A stretch of 64,000 nucleotides of DNA from Schlesneria sp. (GCA_028291515.1 JAQGHU010000046.1:62001-126000); one strand, 5' to 3'. Positions 9,220 to 16,341 are shown, numbered from the stretch's first letter. Numbers and translations: made by a program. The notes: generated by a model not told the origin, from the letters alone.

Positions 9220-9701
9220 TTCGTCGGAGCGGAAAGGTATCCGTCAAAGAACGCAGACACCCACTGATCCAGATCACCCGTGACGGTGAAGGACTTGGCC
9301 TTGCGACGGCCTTGGCGGAGCTGAACTGTTCCGTCACGTTCCCAGAGGGCGAACGGAACATCATCGTGTTGGAAGACGGTGTACTTCTTCAGGAAGGAAC
9401 GGGTTTCAGTCACAGTGACGTGAATACCCTGTTCAAAAATGAATTCTGATAGGGAACGCGTCTTTTTCTCGGGATGATTCTTAGACATCCAATCTGAATT
9501 AGAACATCTGAAGTCATCGTACGCATCCACAGATAACCCGCACTCTTCAGCACGCGATGTACCTGCCCAACCTTCGAATTCTGTCGGCTTTTCGCCGCCA
9601 CGCCACTTCCATCCGGCCTCCTCATAAATCGTCATCAGTCTGTCGTACTCTTCACGGCTCTTGCAATGAACAACGGTGTTAGGGAGTTTTCTGAGTTTCA
9701 T
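9216..9701 (-). CDS. Hypothetical phage protein
   Basis: 161 residues. The N-terminus (TVVHCKSREEYDRLMTIYEEAGWKWRGGEKP) resembles a short domain seen in other phage early proteins, where a Trp-rich turn follows two helices. The C-terminal half is mixed alpha/beta. The function is not recognised. Its stop overlaps the start of the zinc-finger gene. Confidence 0.65.
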   Translation of the reverse strand: MKLRKLPNTVVHCKSREEYDRLMTIYEEAGWKWRGGEKPTEFEGWAGTSRAEECGLSVDAYDDFRCSNSDWMSKNHPEKKTRSLSEFIFEQGIHVTVTETRSFLKKYTVFQHDDVPFALWERDGTVQLRQGRRKAKSFTVTGDLDQWVSAFFDGYLSAPTK

Positions 9702-9728
9702 GGGTAGAAAGGAATTGAATAAAGGGGA

Positions 9729-10379
9729 TCAGTCGTTACGTTCGACCATTGGTTCTTCTTTCGGCATTCCCGCGAGTTTCTTCTTCAAGGCGGCGATCAT
9801 GCCGATGGACTGTTGTTTGGTGACTACACCATTTGCGACAAAATAGTGCTCGTAGAGCTTGAGCTTATCCGTTTTCGTCTGGATGCAGAGTTCGTCGATC
9901 AGAACGAGATCGTCATGGGACGCGTCAGTTGCGGCATTGGCCGTCGTCAGGGCGGCAGCAGGCTTAGCGGGAGCTGGCTTGGCGGTTTCCTTCGTGTTGT
10001 CGACCGTGTCGGCATCCTTCGTGTCGTCGATGCAGAACAGACCGTTGAGAGCGTACTTCCGAGCGTAGGATGACGCTGCACCTGTGATCTGTGCTGAATC
10101 CATGCCCTTCTTCTCTTCAGACTCGCGAGCGAAGGCGTCAGTAAAGATTGCCGTATCGCCATCGCGAATTTCTGCGGTAGCCTTCACGTAAACGCGGCCA
10201 CCGACTTCGACAATCGTGTCTGTCAGAGTGACGATACATCCTTGTGCATGAGCGAGAGGCTTCACGGCTTCGAGAATGTCCTCACAGGATCGGTAGTTGT
10301 AATTGCCGAAGGTGTTTCGCTGTCCTTTGGGAGCTTTCAGTTCAGATTGGATGGTCTTGAGTTTTTCGTGGATCGGCAT
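9729..10379 (-). CDS. ERF-family single-strand annealing protein
   Basis: 216 residues. The N-terminal core is typical of the ERF superfamily: a helix (HEKLKTIQSELKAP), NYNYRSCEDILEAVKPLAHAQGCIVTLTD, then an AEIRDGDTAIFTDAFARE segment and ITGAASSYARKYALNGLFCIDD. ERF proteins anneal complementary single strands and let the phage genome recombine or circularise. A flexible Ala/Thr/Pro linker at about 135-160 leads to a C-terminal helical region. Start 10379 is chosen because it precedes the domain directly. It acts with the RusA-like resolvase encoded at 17.4 kb. Confidence 0.88.
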   Translation of the reverse strand: MPIHEKLKTIQSELKAPKGQRNTFGNYNYRSCEDILEAVKPLAHAQGCIVTLTDTIVEVGGRVYVKATAEIRDGDTAIFTDAFARESEEKKGMDSAQITGAASSYARKYALNGLFCIDDTKDADTVDNTKETAKPAPAKPAAALTTANAATDASHDDLVLIDELCIQTKTDKLKLYEHYFVANGVVTKQQSIGMIAALKKKLAGMPKEEPMVERND

Positions 10380-10401
10380 AAAGCAGTGGGGAATTGAATT
10401 G

Positions 10402-10839
10402 TCAGGAAGGCATGATGTCCACGACGGAGATTCCTTCGTCGCGGATGCAGGAGCGGAGATCCCGCTTGTAGGTCGGGTTGTCCTTGATGAAGGTCTCAAG
10501 GCTCTTCTGAGTGACAGTGGCGACGATCATCAGGTTGTCGATATCGCCGTCCATCGCGTGAAGAACAGCATTGGTATCAACAGACCGCTTGGCACGAGTC
10601 TTAAGAACGAATCCAGGCACGTCAGTGATCTTCTCGGCATTTACTGCTTTGAGAACCGCGTCACGGTCCATTTCGTATTCTTCACGAGAGTCAGAGACCC
10701 CGGCGATCATCGCGGTCATTTGTTCTTGCAGAGCGAGATAGGCGGCAGACTCTGTGATCTGCTTGCGTTGTTCGTCCTCGCGTTTGATTGCGGCGTAGGA
10801 GACACGCAGGTCAGCCAAGTGCTGTTCGAGTTCCGTCAT
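10402..10839 (-). CDS. Helical phage protein upstream of the ERF gene
   Basis: 145 residues. The N-terminal 60 residues form a likely coiled coil (EQHLADLRVSYAAIKREDEQRK). The C-terminal part (DVPGFVLKTRAKRSVDTNAVLHAM...TFIKDNPTYKRDL) is alpha/beta. It occupies the position where many siphoviruses carry Gp157- or Gam-like recombination partners, but I could not confirm either family from the sequence. Confidence 0.6.
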   Translation of the reverse strand: MTELEQHLADLRVSYAAIKREDEQRKQITESAAYLALQEQMTAMIAGVSDSREEYEMDRDAVLKAVNAEKITDVPGFVLKTRAKRSVDTNAVLHAMDGDIDNLMIVATVTQKSLETFIKDNPTYKRDLRSCIRDEGISVVDIMPS

Positions 10840-10915
10840 GAGAGGAAAAGAAAAGAAGTAAGCAGAGGGAATCCGGCTGGCTTGGACTCTTTCGGTCCGC
10901 CGCCCGCTCCCGTTC

Positions 10916-11062
10916 TCAGTCAATGACGGTCTCTTCGGAGACGGAGAGTTCCTTTTCAGTCACGCGACCATCGCCGACAGCCTGTCGAAACTTCGTGATT
11001 GCTTCTTCTTTCGACTCTGCGATCACGCGGATGGTGTAACTGGAGATAGAGAATGTCTTCAT
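10916..11062 (-). CDS. Short phage protein
   Basis: 48 residues: an N-terminal beta strand (TFSISSYTIRVIAES) followed by a helix (KEEAITKFRQAV). This is a ferredoxin-like half seen in many tiny phage proteins. It was read by hand from the minus strand. It continues the leftward operon with normal spacing. No function is known. Confidence 0.5.
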   Translation of the reverse strand: MKTFSISSYTIRVIAESKEEAITKFRQAVGDGRVTEKELSVSEETVID

Positions 11063-11080
11063 AGAAATGAGAGAAAGAAA

Positions 11081-11170
11081 TCAAAGTCCCCAAGCAATGT
11101 AGTAGAACGCCATCACTCCCCAGACCAAGATCGAAGGGCCGACGAGTTTGAGGAATTGGTGACGCTGCAT
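11081..11170 (-). CDS. Tiny single-span membrane peptide
   Basis: 29 residues with a central hydrophobic stretch (LVGPSILVWGVMAFYYIAW) and a basic N-terminus (MQRHQFLK), consistent with one membrane span. It was found by reading the minus strand between two other short genes. Initiation signals are weak, so it may not be translated. It is one of several such micro-proteins in this operon. Confidence 0.4.
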   Translation of the reverse strand: MQRHQFLKLVGPSILVWGVMAFYYIAWGL

Positions 11171-11217
11171 TGGATGAGGGAATGACTAGATGATACAGGA
11201 TGCACTGCGGAGCGCAA

Positions 11218-11382
11218 CTAGATCACCTTGATCTTTTCCAGTTCTATGTCCGTCAATGCAATGACCGTTTGCGGGATCATTCGCTTGACCAAAGATAGCT
11301 TCCCGCGGCGGATTCGTCCCTGTACTGACTGCCGCGTGATTCCTGCGGCACGGGCGTATTCTGAAATAGTGAAGTAGTGCAT
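11218..11382 (-). CDS. MerR/excisionase-like helix-turn-helix protein
   Basis: 54 residues. YFTISEYARAAGITRQSVQGRIRRGKLSL is a textbook MerR/AlpA-type winged helix-turn-helix: a strand, a first helix, a turn (AGITRQ) and a recognition helix with RRGK. Such proteins regulate early promoters or assist excision. It is followed on the same strand by the tiny membrane peptide gene. A second HTH protein next to the integrase (56696) is the better excisionase candidate. Confidence 0.65.
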   Translation of the reverse strand: MHYFTISEYARAAGITRQSVQGRIRRGKLSLVKRMIPQTVIALTDIELEKIKVI

Positions 11383-11422
11383 ACGGTTGCAGAGCGTAGC
11401 GCAGCCGTTACGTTAGCGCAAG

Positions 11423-11448
11423 AAAAAACGCCCCGCTTTCGCAGGGCG
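11423..11448 (-). terminator. Rho-independent terminator, minus strand
   Basis: An 8-bp stem (CGCCCTGC/GCGGGGCG on the minus strand with one mismatch) closes a GAAA tetraloop and is followed by six T residues. It lies downstream of the DUF3606 gene and ends that transcript. Confidence 0.8.
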
Positions 11449-11522
11449 TCGTGGCCGATTCGCCAGACACCCCCGCCGACTGCATGCGAGCGCATCTCAT
11501 CGGACGGGGAGTGTTGGCGATT

Positions 11523-11702
11523 TTACTTCCGGCTCGTGAGGTACTCCTCAACTTTCTGTCGGCTCTTACCGACCGCCTGTTCGGCTTGCCTGACTTTCGC
11601 AGGCGAGACGCCGAACTTCTGGGCGAGGTGTTCAACCTCGTATTCCTCGTTCGGGTTTACTTGTGCTCGGTCTTGTCGACCGACCTTCTTGGGATCATCC
11701 AT
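11523..11702 (-). CDS. DUF3606-family protein
   Basis: 59 residues. The pattern DDPKKVGRQDRAQVNPNEEYEVEHLAQKFGVSPAKVRQAEQAVG is the DUF3606 signature, an Asp/Arg-rich lead followed by a helix-turn-helix-like helix pair. Start 11702 is set by GGAGG seven bases upstream; the longer frame is rejected. The gene has its own ribosome binding site and is flanked by terminators at 11423 and 11818, so it looks like a self-contained cassette. The family is common in bacterial chromosomes and its role is unknown. Confidence 0.8.
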   Translation of the reverse strand: MDDPKKVGRQDRAQVNPNEEYEVEHLAQKFGVSPAKVRQAEQAVGKSRQKVEEYLTSRK

Positions 11703-11817
11703 CCGCACCTCCTTGGTTCGTGACTGATCAACCTGGTTTCCTTCGCTGCGGAAAACGCCTTCGATTCGTGTCCCGACAGCGCTTTTTGGAAAACTGCAAC
11801 CACCATGCCGAACAAAC

Positions 11818-11845
11818 AAAAATCCCCCGCCGTGAGGCAGGGGAT
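11818..11845 (-). terminator. Rho-independent terminator, minus strand
   Basis: Ten-base arms ATCCCCTGCC and GGCGGGGGAT (minus strand, one G-T pair) close a short loop and are followed by five T residues. It ends the leftward transcript of the small secreted-protein genes before the DUF3606 cassette. Confidence 0.8.
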
Positions 11846-11888
11846 CATTGCGATAATTTAACTCTGGAAATAAAAAGGAAAGAACGGC

Positions 11889-12209
11889 TTAGTTGAGATT
11901 ACATTCCTTCGTCGCATCGGGACCGACGCGGGGACTGTGCTTGCAGTGGTTCGAGACCGCGATCGCGTTTCGGCCCGCGTTAACCGCGGCTTTCTCTCTC
12001 AGAACACGCTTCTGTTCGGGTGTGGTCTTCGGATCAGCCATCAGGAGCTGATTCGGAGCTTGGACCCGATCGATGTCAAAACAGATCAAGCGATCCAGAA
12101 CGCGTTCGGTCACGAAATTCTGTTTGTCGAAGTAATCGACGGAATGGTAGTTGGCCTTAGTGACCGGAGAGAGAAGTAGAGCCGATGCTGTGATGATAGT
12201 GCAGATCAT
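11889..12209 (-). CDS. Small exported protein of unknown function
   Basis: 106 residues from the start chosen here. An N-terminal hydrophobic segment (ICTIITASALLLSPVTKA) looks like a signal peptide with a cleavage site near Ala-20. The mature part has three Cys residues and a basic helical centre (TTPEQKRVLREKAAVNAGRNA). A prophage-encoded exported protein may alter the host envelope. The function is not recognised. Confidence 0.55.
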   Translation of the reverse strand: MICTIITASALLLSPVTKANYHSVDYFDKQNFVTERVLDRLICFDIDRVQAPNQLLMADPKTTPEQKRVLREKAAVNAGRNAIAVSNHCKHSPRVGPDATKECNLN

Positions 12210-12281
12210 GGGAGAGTTGGGGAAGAGATGAATTGATGCTGCCACACGTTTGCGTGTCTTGTCAAATGTCGTTTGCTGACG

Positions 12282-12596
12282 TTATTTGATGAGGGTGAAC
12301 GAAGTGATCATGTCATTGTTACACGTGGATGCCAGGGCGAAGTGCCGGTCATAGGCGATCTTGATCTGCTGGTTTGGAGATAAGTCCTTTAGCTGTTGTT
12401 TCAGAGTGCCGTCGTCAACGCAGTAGTTGTCACCGTTGCCAGACGAGTTGATACTGTTCTTGATCCAGACGTTGCTGTGGAAGAATCCGTCATCGACAGC
12501 GTAAACGTATCCGGTCTGTTCGCCGGTACCGTATTTCAGGCAAGCCGTGAGGAACAGCAGTGGAACGAGCAATGCGATTCGAGAGAGGTTTTTCAT
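12282..12596 (-). CDS. Prophage lipoprotein
   Basis: 104 residues. The signal peptide MKNLSRIALLVPLLFLTAC ends in a lipobox, so Cys-19 should be lipidated. The mature domain is small, with two further Cys residues (NYCVDD, STCNND) that could form a disulfide. Phage lipoproteins often act in superinfection exclusion or as Rz1-like spanins. It is not next to the lysis genes and lacks the Pro-rich character of Rz1, so exclusion is the better guess. It overlaps the upstream micro-gene by 4 bp. Confidence 0.6.
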   Translation of the reverse strand: MKNLSRIALLVPLLFLTACLKYGTGEQTGYVYAVDDGFFHSNVWIKNSINSSGNGDNYCVDDGTLKQQLKDLSPNQQIKIAYDRHFALASTCNNDMITSFTLIK

Positions 12597-12661
12597 AGAG
12601 GTAAGTGGGTAATGATCGCGACTGCGATGCAGATCGCGGTAAGGATAACAAGTCGTTTCAT
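12593..12661 (-). CDS. 22-residue membrane peptide
   Basis: A basic start (MKRL) and a hydrophobic core (VILTAICIAVAIITHL). Its stop overlaps the lipoprotein start in an ATGA junction, which supports translation. It is too short for family recognition. Confidence 0.45.
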   Translation of the reverse strand: MKRLVILTAICIAVAIITHLPL

Positions 12662-12726
12662 GGTTCCGTTTGGTGCATGGTTTCTGGTGCGGTTTATGGG
12701 GTGTTTCTGGGTACTTTCTGGGCGGT

Positions 12727-13491
12727 TTAGCGACACAATGCCAACACGTCCGCCATTGAGGCGTGTTCCGATATCTGCTGTTTCAGGCGGTCGAGCTTTC
12801 GCTCTTTCTTGGCGGTCTGTTCTTCCAACTTCCGTGTCTTGAAGTCCTGAGTCATCGCCCACCGCTCGAAGGTTCCGTTTCGTTCGGCCCAGACCTGCCG
12901 GTCTTCAGACCAGACAAGCGGGAAGTTGTCGCGGAGCTGGCGGACGAGATTCTCCAGGGAGATCTGCCGGAGGACGCGGGCGTTGTTCTCGCCCCGCATC
13001 AGGACACTGTGCTTCTCCAGTTCGGTTGCGATCGACAGCCATTGTCCTTGTGAGAGGCCGAAGGTCCGGATGGACTCATCACGTTTGAAAGCATTATTCG
13101 TCTTCAGCCAGGATGCGAACTCTCCAACCGGCAGTCCGTGGTAGGTGTGCTGGTTCGCTCCATGCTTTCTGCGGCGGATGAGTCTCACGAGCCGTCTGAT
13201 GTTGAGCGTGAAGGCAAGCAGCCCCAAGAAGAGCGGAATCCTGTAGCCATTCCATTGCGCAGCAGAAGTCAGAATCCCCAGCGTGAACTGCGGGACCAAG
13301 ACGCCCGCGGCGATGAGCAGCACGCACAATCCCCGTGCTGACGTTTTCCAGAGGGCCTGCGGAGAAGCTTTGTCCACCCACCGAAGGATCTTAGACCAGA
13401 GGACGCGGCGGAGCGAAAGTTTCGGATGAGACTGCTGGGCGTGAACCTCGAAAAGCTGTTTGGCCTGTGGTTTGAGGAGAACAGAATTCAT
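12727..13491 (-). CDS. Two-span membrane protein with C-terminal winged-helix-like and coiled-coil regions
   Basis: 254 residues. Two hydrophobic segments (about 52-75 and 83-97) are followed by a basic stretch (RRLVRLIRRRKHG). The cytoplasmic part then has a possible winged-helix domain, GEFASWLKTNNAFKRDESIRTFGLSQGQWLSIATELEKHSVLMRGENNAR, ending in ERW. A Lys/Glu-rich coiled coil (KTRKLEEQTAKKERKLDRLKQQI) follows. This layout could tether DNA to the membrane, and it may work with the conjugation-type ATPase at 52.2 kb. That link is inferred from domain logic, not from gene order. Confidence 0.55.
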   Translation of the reverse strand: MNSVLLKPQAKQLFEVHAQQSHPKLSLRRVLWSKILRWVDKASPQALWKTSARGLCVLLIAAGVLVPQFTLGILTSAAQWNGYRIPLFLGLLAFTLNIRRLVRLIRRRKHGANQHTYHGLPVGEFASWLKTNNAFKRDESIRTFGLSQGQWLSIATELEKHSVLMRGENNARVLRQISLENLVRQLRDNFPLVWSEDRQVWAERNGTFERWAMTQDFKTRKLEEQTAKKERKLDRLKQQISEHASMADVLALCR

Positions 13492-13595
13492 GAGCGGAGG
13501 AAGGGGAAACTACCGTCGAGAATCGAACGGATGATGATCGTGAGGCAATATGCCTCGACGAGTAAACAGCCGATGGTGAAGAGCAGGATGCTCAT
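13488..13595 (-). CDS. 35-residue membrane peptide
   Basis: One hydrophobic span (ILLFTIGCLLVEAYCLTIIIRSIL). The stop overlaps the start of the two-span membrane protein in an ATGA junction, and its own start overlaps the 25-residue leader gene in the same way. The chained overlaps support real translation. Confidence 0.5.
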   Translation of the reverse strand: MSILLFTIGCLLVEAYCLTIIIRSILDGSFPFLRS

Positions 13596-13669
13596 ACCAG
13601 TTCGAGGGTAATCAGTCCGCCGTTGAAGGTGTGGACCCGAACAAACCGAGTGGGGTAGAACGTTTCCAT
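13592..13669 (-). CDS. 25-residue leader peptide, first gene after the early promoter
   Basis: A short, soluble, mixed-strand peptide (METFYPTRFVRVHTF...). It begins 33 bp after the -10 element of the promoter at 13702-13730, and its stop forms an ATGA overlap with the next micro-gene. It may exist mainly to couple translation into the operon. Confidence 0.45.
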   Translation of the reverse strand: METFYPTRFVRVHTFNGGLITLELV

Positions 13670-13701
13670 ATGTGGATGTGGGTATTGAATAAAGTACTAC
13701 A

Positions 13702-13730
13702 ATTATAGCACTTTTCGTATTTTGGCGCAA
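13702..13730 (-). promoter_or_regulatory. Strong sigma-70-type promoter for a leftward operon
   Basis: On the minus strand, TTGCGC (13730-13725) and a perfect TATAAT (13707-13702) are separated by 17 bp. The first start codon lies 33 bp downstream. It should drive the micro-protein and membrane-protein genes down to the terminator at 11818. Confidence 0.75.
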
Positions 13731-13809
13731 GGGGTCAAGCACCTTCACGGACCACCGCAATGGGCCGAGAAAGAGCCTTTTCGCGATGATTTGAAGGGGC
13801 GCTTTCTGA

Positions 13810-13983
13810 TCACTTCTGAGTGTCTCTCCTTTGAGTATCTGTCGCGACAGCACACAGTACCGCAGCGATCCAGCAAGCAGAGGAAGTCCCAAAGAGGCGG
13901 GCATCAAGTGTGACGCCAGCCGAGATCAGGAACGTGAGACACAACAGGAAAGTGACTTCGATGGATGACAGCGGCTTAAACAT
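13810..13983 (-). CDS. 57-residue membrane protein
   Basis: Two hydrophobic stretches (VTFLLCLTFLISAGVTL and ACWIAAVLCAVAT) separated by a short loop, with a polar tail. It was read by hand; its start lies inside the end of the upstream gene (8-bp overlap). It ends about 80 bp before the promoter at 13730. The function is unknown. Confidence 0.5.
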   Translation of the reverse strand: MFKPLSSIEVTFLLCLTFLISAGVTLDARLFGTSSACWIAAVLCAVATDTQRRDTQK

Positions 13984-14143
13984 GGGATGAGGGGGAAGAG
14001 AAAAAACTCACTAAAGCTGACACCGCGTAAAACACTGCAATTATTGCCCACATCGCTGACAGCACAGGAGCAGACGGATCGTCCATTTTCGTGAGGATGA
14101 TGCATCCGAGCATTGCCAGAATGTTGAATTGTCGGTCAGTCAT
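13976..14143 (-). CDS. 55-residue membrane protein
   Basis: Two likely spans (FNILAMLGCIILT and LSAMWAIIAVFYAVSALVSFF). Start 14143 overlaps the upstream gene by 8 bp; the longer frame to 14236 has no support. It is one of a run of small membrane proteins in this operon. Confidence 0.5.
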   Translation of the reverse strand: MTDRQFNILAMLGCIILTKMDDPSAPVLSAMWAIIAVFYAVSALVSFFSSPSSHV

Positions 14144-14402
14144 TAGGTAGAGGGGGAAGTGGATCGAAATCGAGTGCATCATTTGCTTCTTCCGCGAGAT
14201 CTTCTGCGGAGCTTCCATGACATTCTCGGCACTCATGCATGTTCCCTTTGAAGCGACCTATCTTCTGCAATGCCTCTTCCATTCGCTGGTATTTCTCCAG
14301 AACTGCTTTCAGGTATGGATCTACAGCCTGATGTACTGGGGTTGTCGCTGATGCAATGGCGAGCATGTTCTTGACGGCGGCTGATGTTCGGTTGGTGGTC
14401 AT
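14136..14402 (-). CDS. Small phage protein with a Cys/His pair
   Basis: 88 residues. An N-terminal helix (AVKNMLAIASATTPVHQAVDPYLKAVLEKYQRMEEALQKI) is followed by CRECHG and an acidic, proline-rich tail. The CxxCH motif here is unlikely to be a cytochrome site because there is no signal peptide. The function is unknown. Confidence 0.55.
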   Translation of the reverse strand: MTTNRTSAAVKNMLAIASATTPVHQAVDPYLKAVLEKYQRMEEALQKIGRFKGNMHECRECHGSSAEDLAEEANDALDFDPLPPLPND

Positions 14403-14668
14403 GAGCTTGGAAGGGAGCGGATACGGGAGAGGTCTTCATCGAGTAGACAATTCAGATTGTGACGGCCTTCTGAAAGCTGCTTCTCCGCTCCGCACTCTGG
14501 ACAAATGCGGTAGTTGTGCATCCTCTCCAAACGGTTCACAGAAACCACCAGAGCTTCTGCAATTGAAGGAAAATGTTTCGCAAGAGCGAGAGTATCCCAC
14601 CCTCCTTTTTCTGCGTTTTCTGCCTGCAAATCCTTCACCAAGCCGATGATGTCTAGTGATTCACTCAT
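14399..14668 (-). CDS. Small phage protein with a CxxC motif
   Basis: 89 residues. The N-terminal half (DIIGLVKDLQAENAEKGGWDTLALAKHFPSIAEALVVSVNRLE) is helical. CPECG and a second Cys further on could bind a metal. Start 14668 overlaps the upstream gene by 8 bp. The function is unknown. Confidence 0.55.
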   Translation of the reverse strand: MSESLDIIGLVKDLQAENAEKGGWDTLALAKHFPSIAEALVVSVNRLERMHNYRICPECGAEKQLSEGRHNLNCLLDEDLSRIRSLPSS

Positions 14669-14918
14669 TGCAGCGGGGGGAAGCAAGTTCACGGCATTCA
14701 GCAACGTACGGAGGTTCTGGCCATCGCACCTTTCTCGGATTCCAACTCCGCATCCGTACGGGTTCTTCCAGCTTTCCGAACTGTTGTTCGTAGTGGGTTC
14801 TCGCCCTCGACCAGGGGCAGGACTCATTCGTACAGGCGTCGTACCAGAATCGCGTCAGATCGTAGCCGTTCAAACTTTCGGTTCGTTCTGTCGGTGAGTG
14901 GCAGGCGTGGCAGATCAT
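14661..14918 (-). CDS. Zinc-finger phage protein
   Basis: 85 residues. CHACHSPTERTESLNGYDLTRFWYDACTNESC is a compact treble-clef-like finger with four Cys, similar to small phage proteins that probably bind DNA. A Trp/Arg-rich tail follows. It overlaps both neighbours by a few bases. Confidence 0.55.
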   Translation of the reverse strand: MICHACHSPTERTESLNGYDLTRFWYDACTNESCPWSRARTHYEQQFGKLEEPVRMRSWNPRKVRWPEPPYVAECRELASPRCNE

Positions 14919-15310
14919 GCGTTCGACGGAAGGAGATCAGGGTTCTGGTAGATGTTGCCAATGACTTCGATGTCCTTGCATCGACACCACTTGGCAAGTT
15001 CCGGAGATTGATTGTTGAACTGATTGAGTCCGATGAATCCCGCGTAAAACTGACTGTATTCCACGCGAAACGGTTCGTATCTCTTGGCTTCGAAGACAAC
15101 AACATCCCCCTCGAAAATCTCCACCCCGTTCTTGTCGGTGAGGCCGGTGTACTGCATGAGTACGAAAGTGTCAGCTAATCCTACTTGCTGACGGACTTCT
15201 CCGTCTTTCGCACGCCCCATGAATCCGCCCTGCTGGCCAATGTAAACTTGCCAGACTTCGTACATCTTTTTGAATTCATGTTGCCAAGCACGGAATCGGA
15301 GAGGAGTCAT
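14915..15310 (-). CDS. YopX-family protein
   Basis: 131 residues. The motif LMQYTGLTDKNGVEIFEGDVVVFE is the conserved core of the YopX domain (a beta-rich fold common in phages and prophages), preceded by the usual RFRAWQHEFKKMYEVWQVYIG start. YopX proteins have no settled biochemical function. It is co-transcribed with the neighbouring zinc-finger gene. Confidence 0.85.
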   Translation of the reverse strand: MTPLRFRAWQHEFKKMYEVWQVYIGQQGGFMGRAKDGEVRQQVGLADTFVLMQYTGLTDKNGVEIFEGDVVVFEAKRYEPFRVEYSQFYAGFIGLNQFNNQSPELAKWCRCKDIEVIGNIYQNPDLLPSNA

Positions 15311-15312
15311 GG

Positions 15313-15633
15313 TCAGGAGAGGGAAGAAGACTCCGCTTTGGCGATGATTGCTCTTCGTTCTTTTCTGCGAAGGGAAGGGAGTTCTTCAGAAAGACCATTG
15401 GCCACAATGACCGCATAAAGAACTTCTACCACGTCACCTAATTCTCTCAGCTCCCTAAGCAATTCTGGAGCTGCAGCGATCAGACGGGCGTTGGCATGCA
15501 TTTCGGCCATGTGTGGGCCATCTGTAATGCCATCAAAGTCGCATCGAGCGACACGGAGACCTCTTCCGTCAAGAACATTGGTTGGCATTCTTGCCATCAA
15601 GGTCCAAGGGCCGGAAGTGTGTGCAGTAGTCAT
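15313..15633 (-). CDS. Conserved phage early protein (NARLIAAAPELL type)
   Basis: 106 residues. The HTSGPW N-terminus and the MHANARLIAAAPELLRELRELGD helix are a very common phage signature without an assigned function. Start 15633 precedes the HTSGPW motif directly; the longer frame is rejected. It is the first gene of the leftward operon, and the divergent ribbon-helix-helix gene starts 99 bp away. Confidence 0.75.
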   Translation of the reverse strand: MTTAHTSGPWTLMARMPTNVLDGRGLRVARCDFDGITDGPHMAEMHANARLIAAAPELLRELRELGDVVEVLYAVIVANGLSEELPSLRRKERRAIIAKAESSSLS

Positions 15634-15699
15634 GAGCTTGTGGGGGAAGTGACGAGCCCAGCGTATCACTACTATGGAGAAGCGCAATAGCAATTAGCT

Positions 15700-15727
15700 T
15701 GACACGCAATAGGGCAGGAGTATTGTT
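15700..15727 (+). promoter_or_regulatory. Candidate promoter for the rightward accessory operon
   Basis: TTGACA (15700-15705) and TATTGT (15722-15727) with a 16-bp spacer. The ATG of the next gene is only 6 bp past the -10, which predicts a leaderless mRNA. On the opposite strand a TTGCGC plus TACGCT pair could serve the leftward operon, so this 100-bp gap probably holds divergent promoters. Confidence 0.55.
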
Positions 15728-15732
15728 CGGCC

Positions 15733-15873
15733 ATGACAAAACGAGCACGATCCATTTGGATTGAAGACGATGATTGGGCGGATGCAGGTAAGAAGGCAGA
15801 TCAAGTCGACCGCAGCATTTCGAATCTAGTCGCAAAACTTCTACGCGATTACGTACCCGCCCAGCCGAAATGA
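15733..15873 (+). CDS. Ribbon-helix-helix DNA-binding protein
   Basis: 46 residues. A strand (RARSIWI), a first helix (DWADAGKKADQVD) and a second helix (SISNLVAKLLRDYV) match the Arc/CopG ribbon-helix-helix fold. It sits at the divergent switch point between leftward and rightward operons, so it may regulate both. It overlaps the next gene by 4 bp. Confidence 0.65.
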   Translation: MTKRARSIWIEDDDWADAGKKADQVDRSISNLVAKLLRDYVPAQPK

Positions 15874-16037
15874 CTGAAAACTGGACCCTCGACCGTGCAA
15901 TCACTTTCGCTCGCGATCTTGTGAACGATGAAAGACCGCAGTTCCGCAAGATCGGTCGGATGCTTCTGGCGTTGAAGGACGAGAATCTGCTTTTGGGATG
16001 CAAGATGGTTGAGGAACTTGTCACCCCGAAAGAATGA
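15870..16037 (+). CDS. Short helical phage protein
   Basis: 55 residues, helical (LDRAITFARDLVNDERPQFRKIGRMLLALKDE). It begins in an ATGA overlap and ends in another, which supports translation. The function is unknown. Confidence 0.5.
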   Translation: MTENWTLDRAITFARDLVNDERPQFRKIGRMLLALKDENLLLGCKMVEELVTPKE

Positions 16038-16231
16038 CCCGCTCTCCGTATTTCTGGCTGGCCCTGATCGCCGTCTCACTGCTGACGATTCTCTCAGTGC
16101 GGATCTTCGGCAACGGTGCTGACTGTGTCGTGACACTGGCGTTCGGCCAGCTCTCGGGGTTCTACCCGTTGAACACGATCGTGAAGGAATGCTTGGACCG
16201 TGCTTTATTTTCTTTCTTCATTTTCCGATGA
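16034..16231 (+). CDS. Small membrane protein
   Basis: 65 residues. An N-terminal span (YFWLALIAVSLLTILSVRIF) and a second weaker hydrophobic region. It overlaps the preceding and following genes by 4 bp each. The function is unknown. Confidence 0.5.
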   Translation: MTRSPYFWLALIAVSLLTILSVRIFGNGADCVVTLAFGQLSGFYPLNTIVKECLDRALFSFFIFR

Positions 16232-16299
16232 CCGTTCTCGCATTCATTGTCGGGATGTTCGTCGGGGCTTTTCTCTCTCGTGGAAGTGATCCCAATTGA
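16228..16299 (+). CDS. 23-residue membrane peptide
   Basis: MTVLAFIVGMFVGAFLSRG... is a single glycine-containing span. It starts in an ATGA overlap with the preceding gene and is the last member of the short chain before the toxin-antitoxin pair. Confidence 0.4.
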   Translation: MTVLAFIVGMFVGAFLSRGSDPN

Positions 16300-16341
16300 A
16301 TTCCAATTGACTGACCCCCTGAAACTTCCAACAATTAACTC

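Noticed and set aside
13738-13907. Possible minus-strand gene upstream of the 13702 promoter
   Set aside because: The frame reads through the promoter with no initiation signal; the 57-residue gene at 13810 explains the region better.
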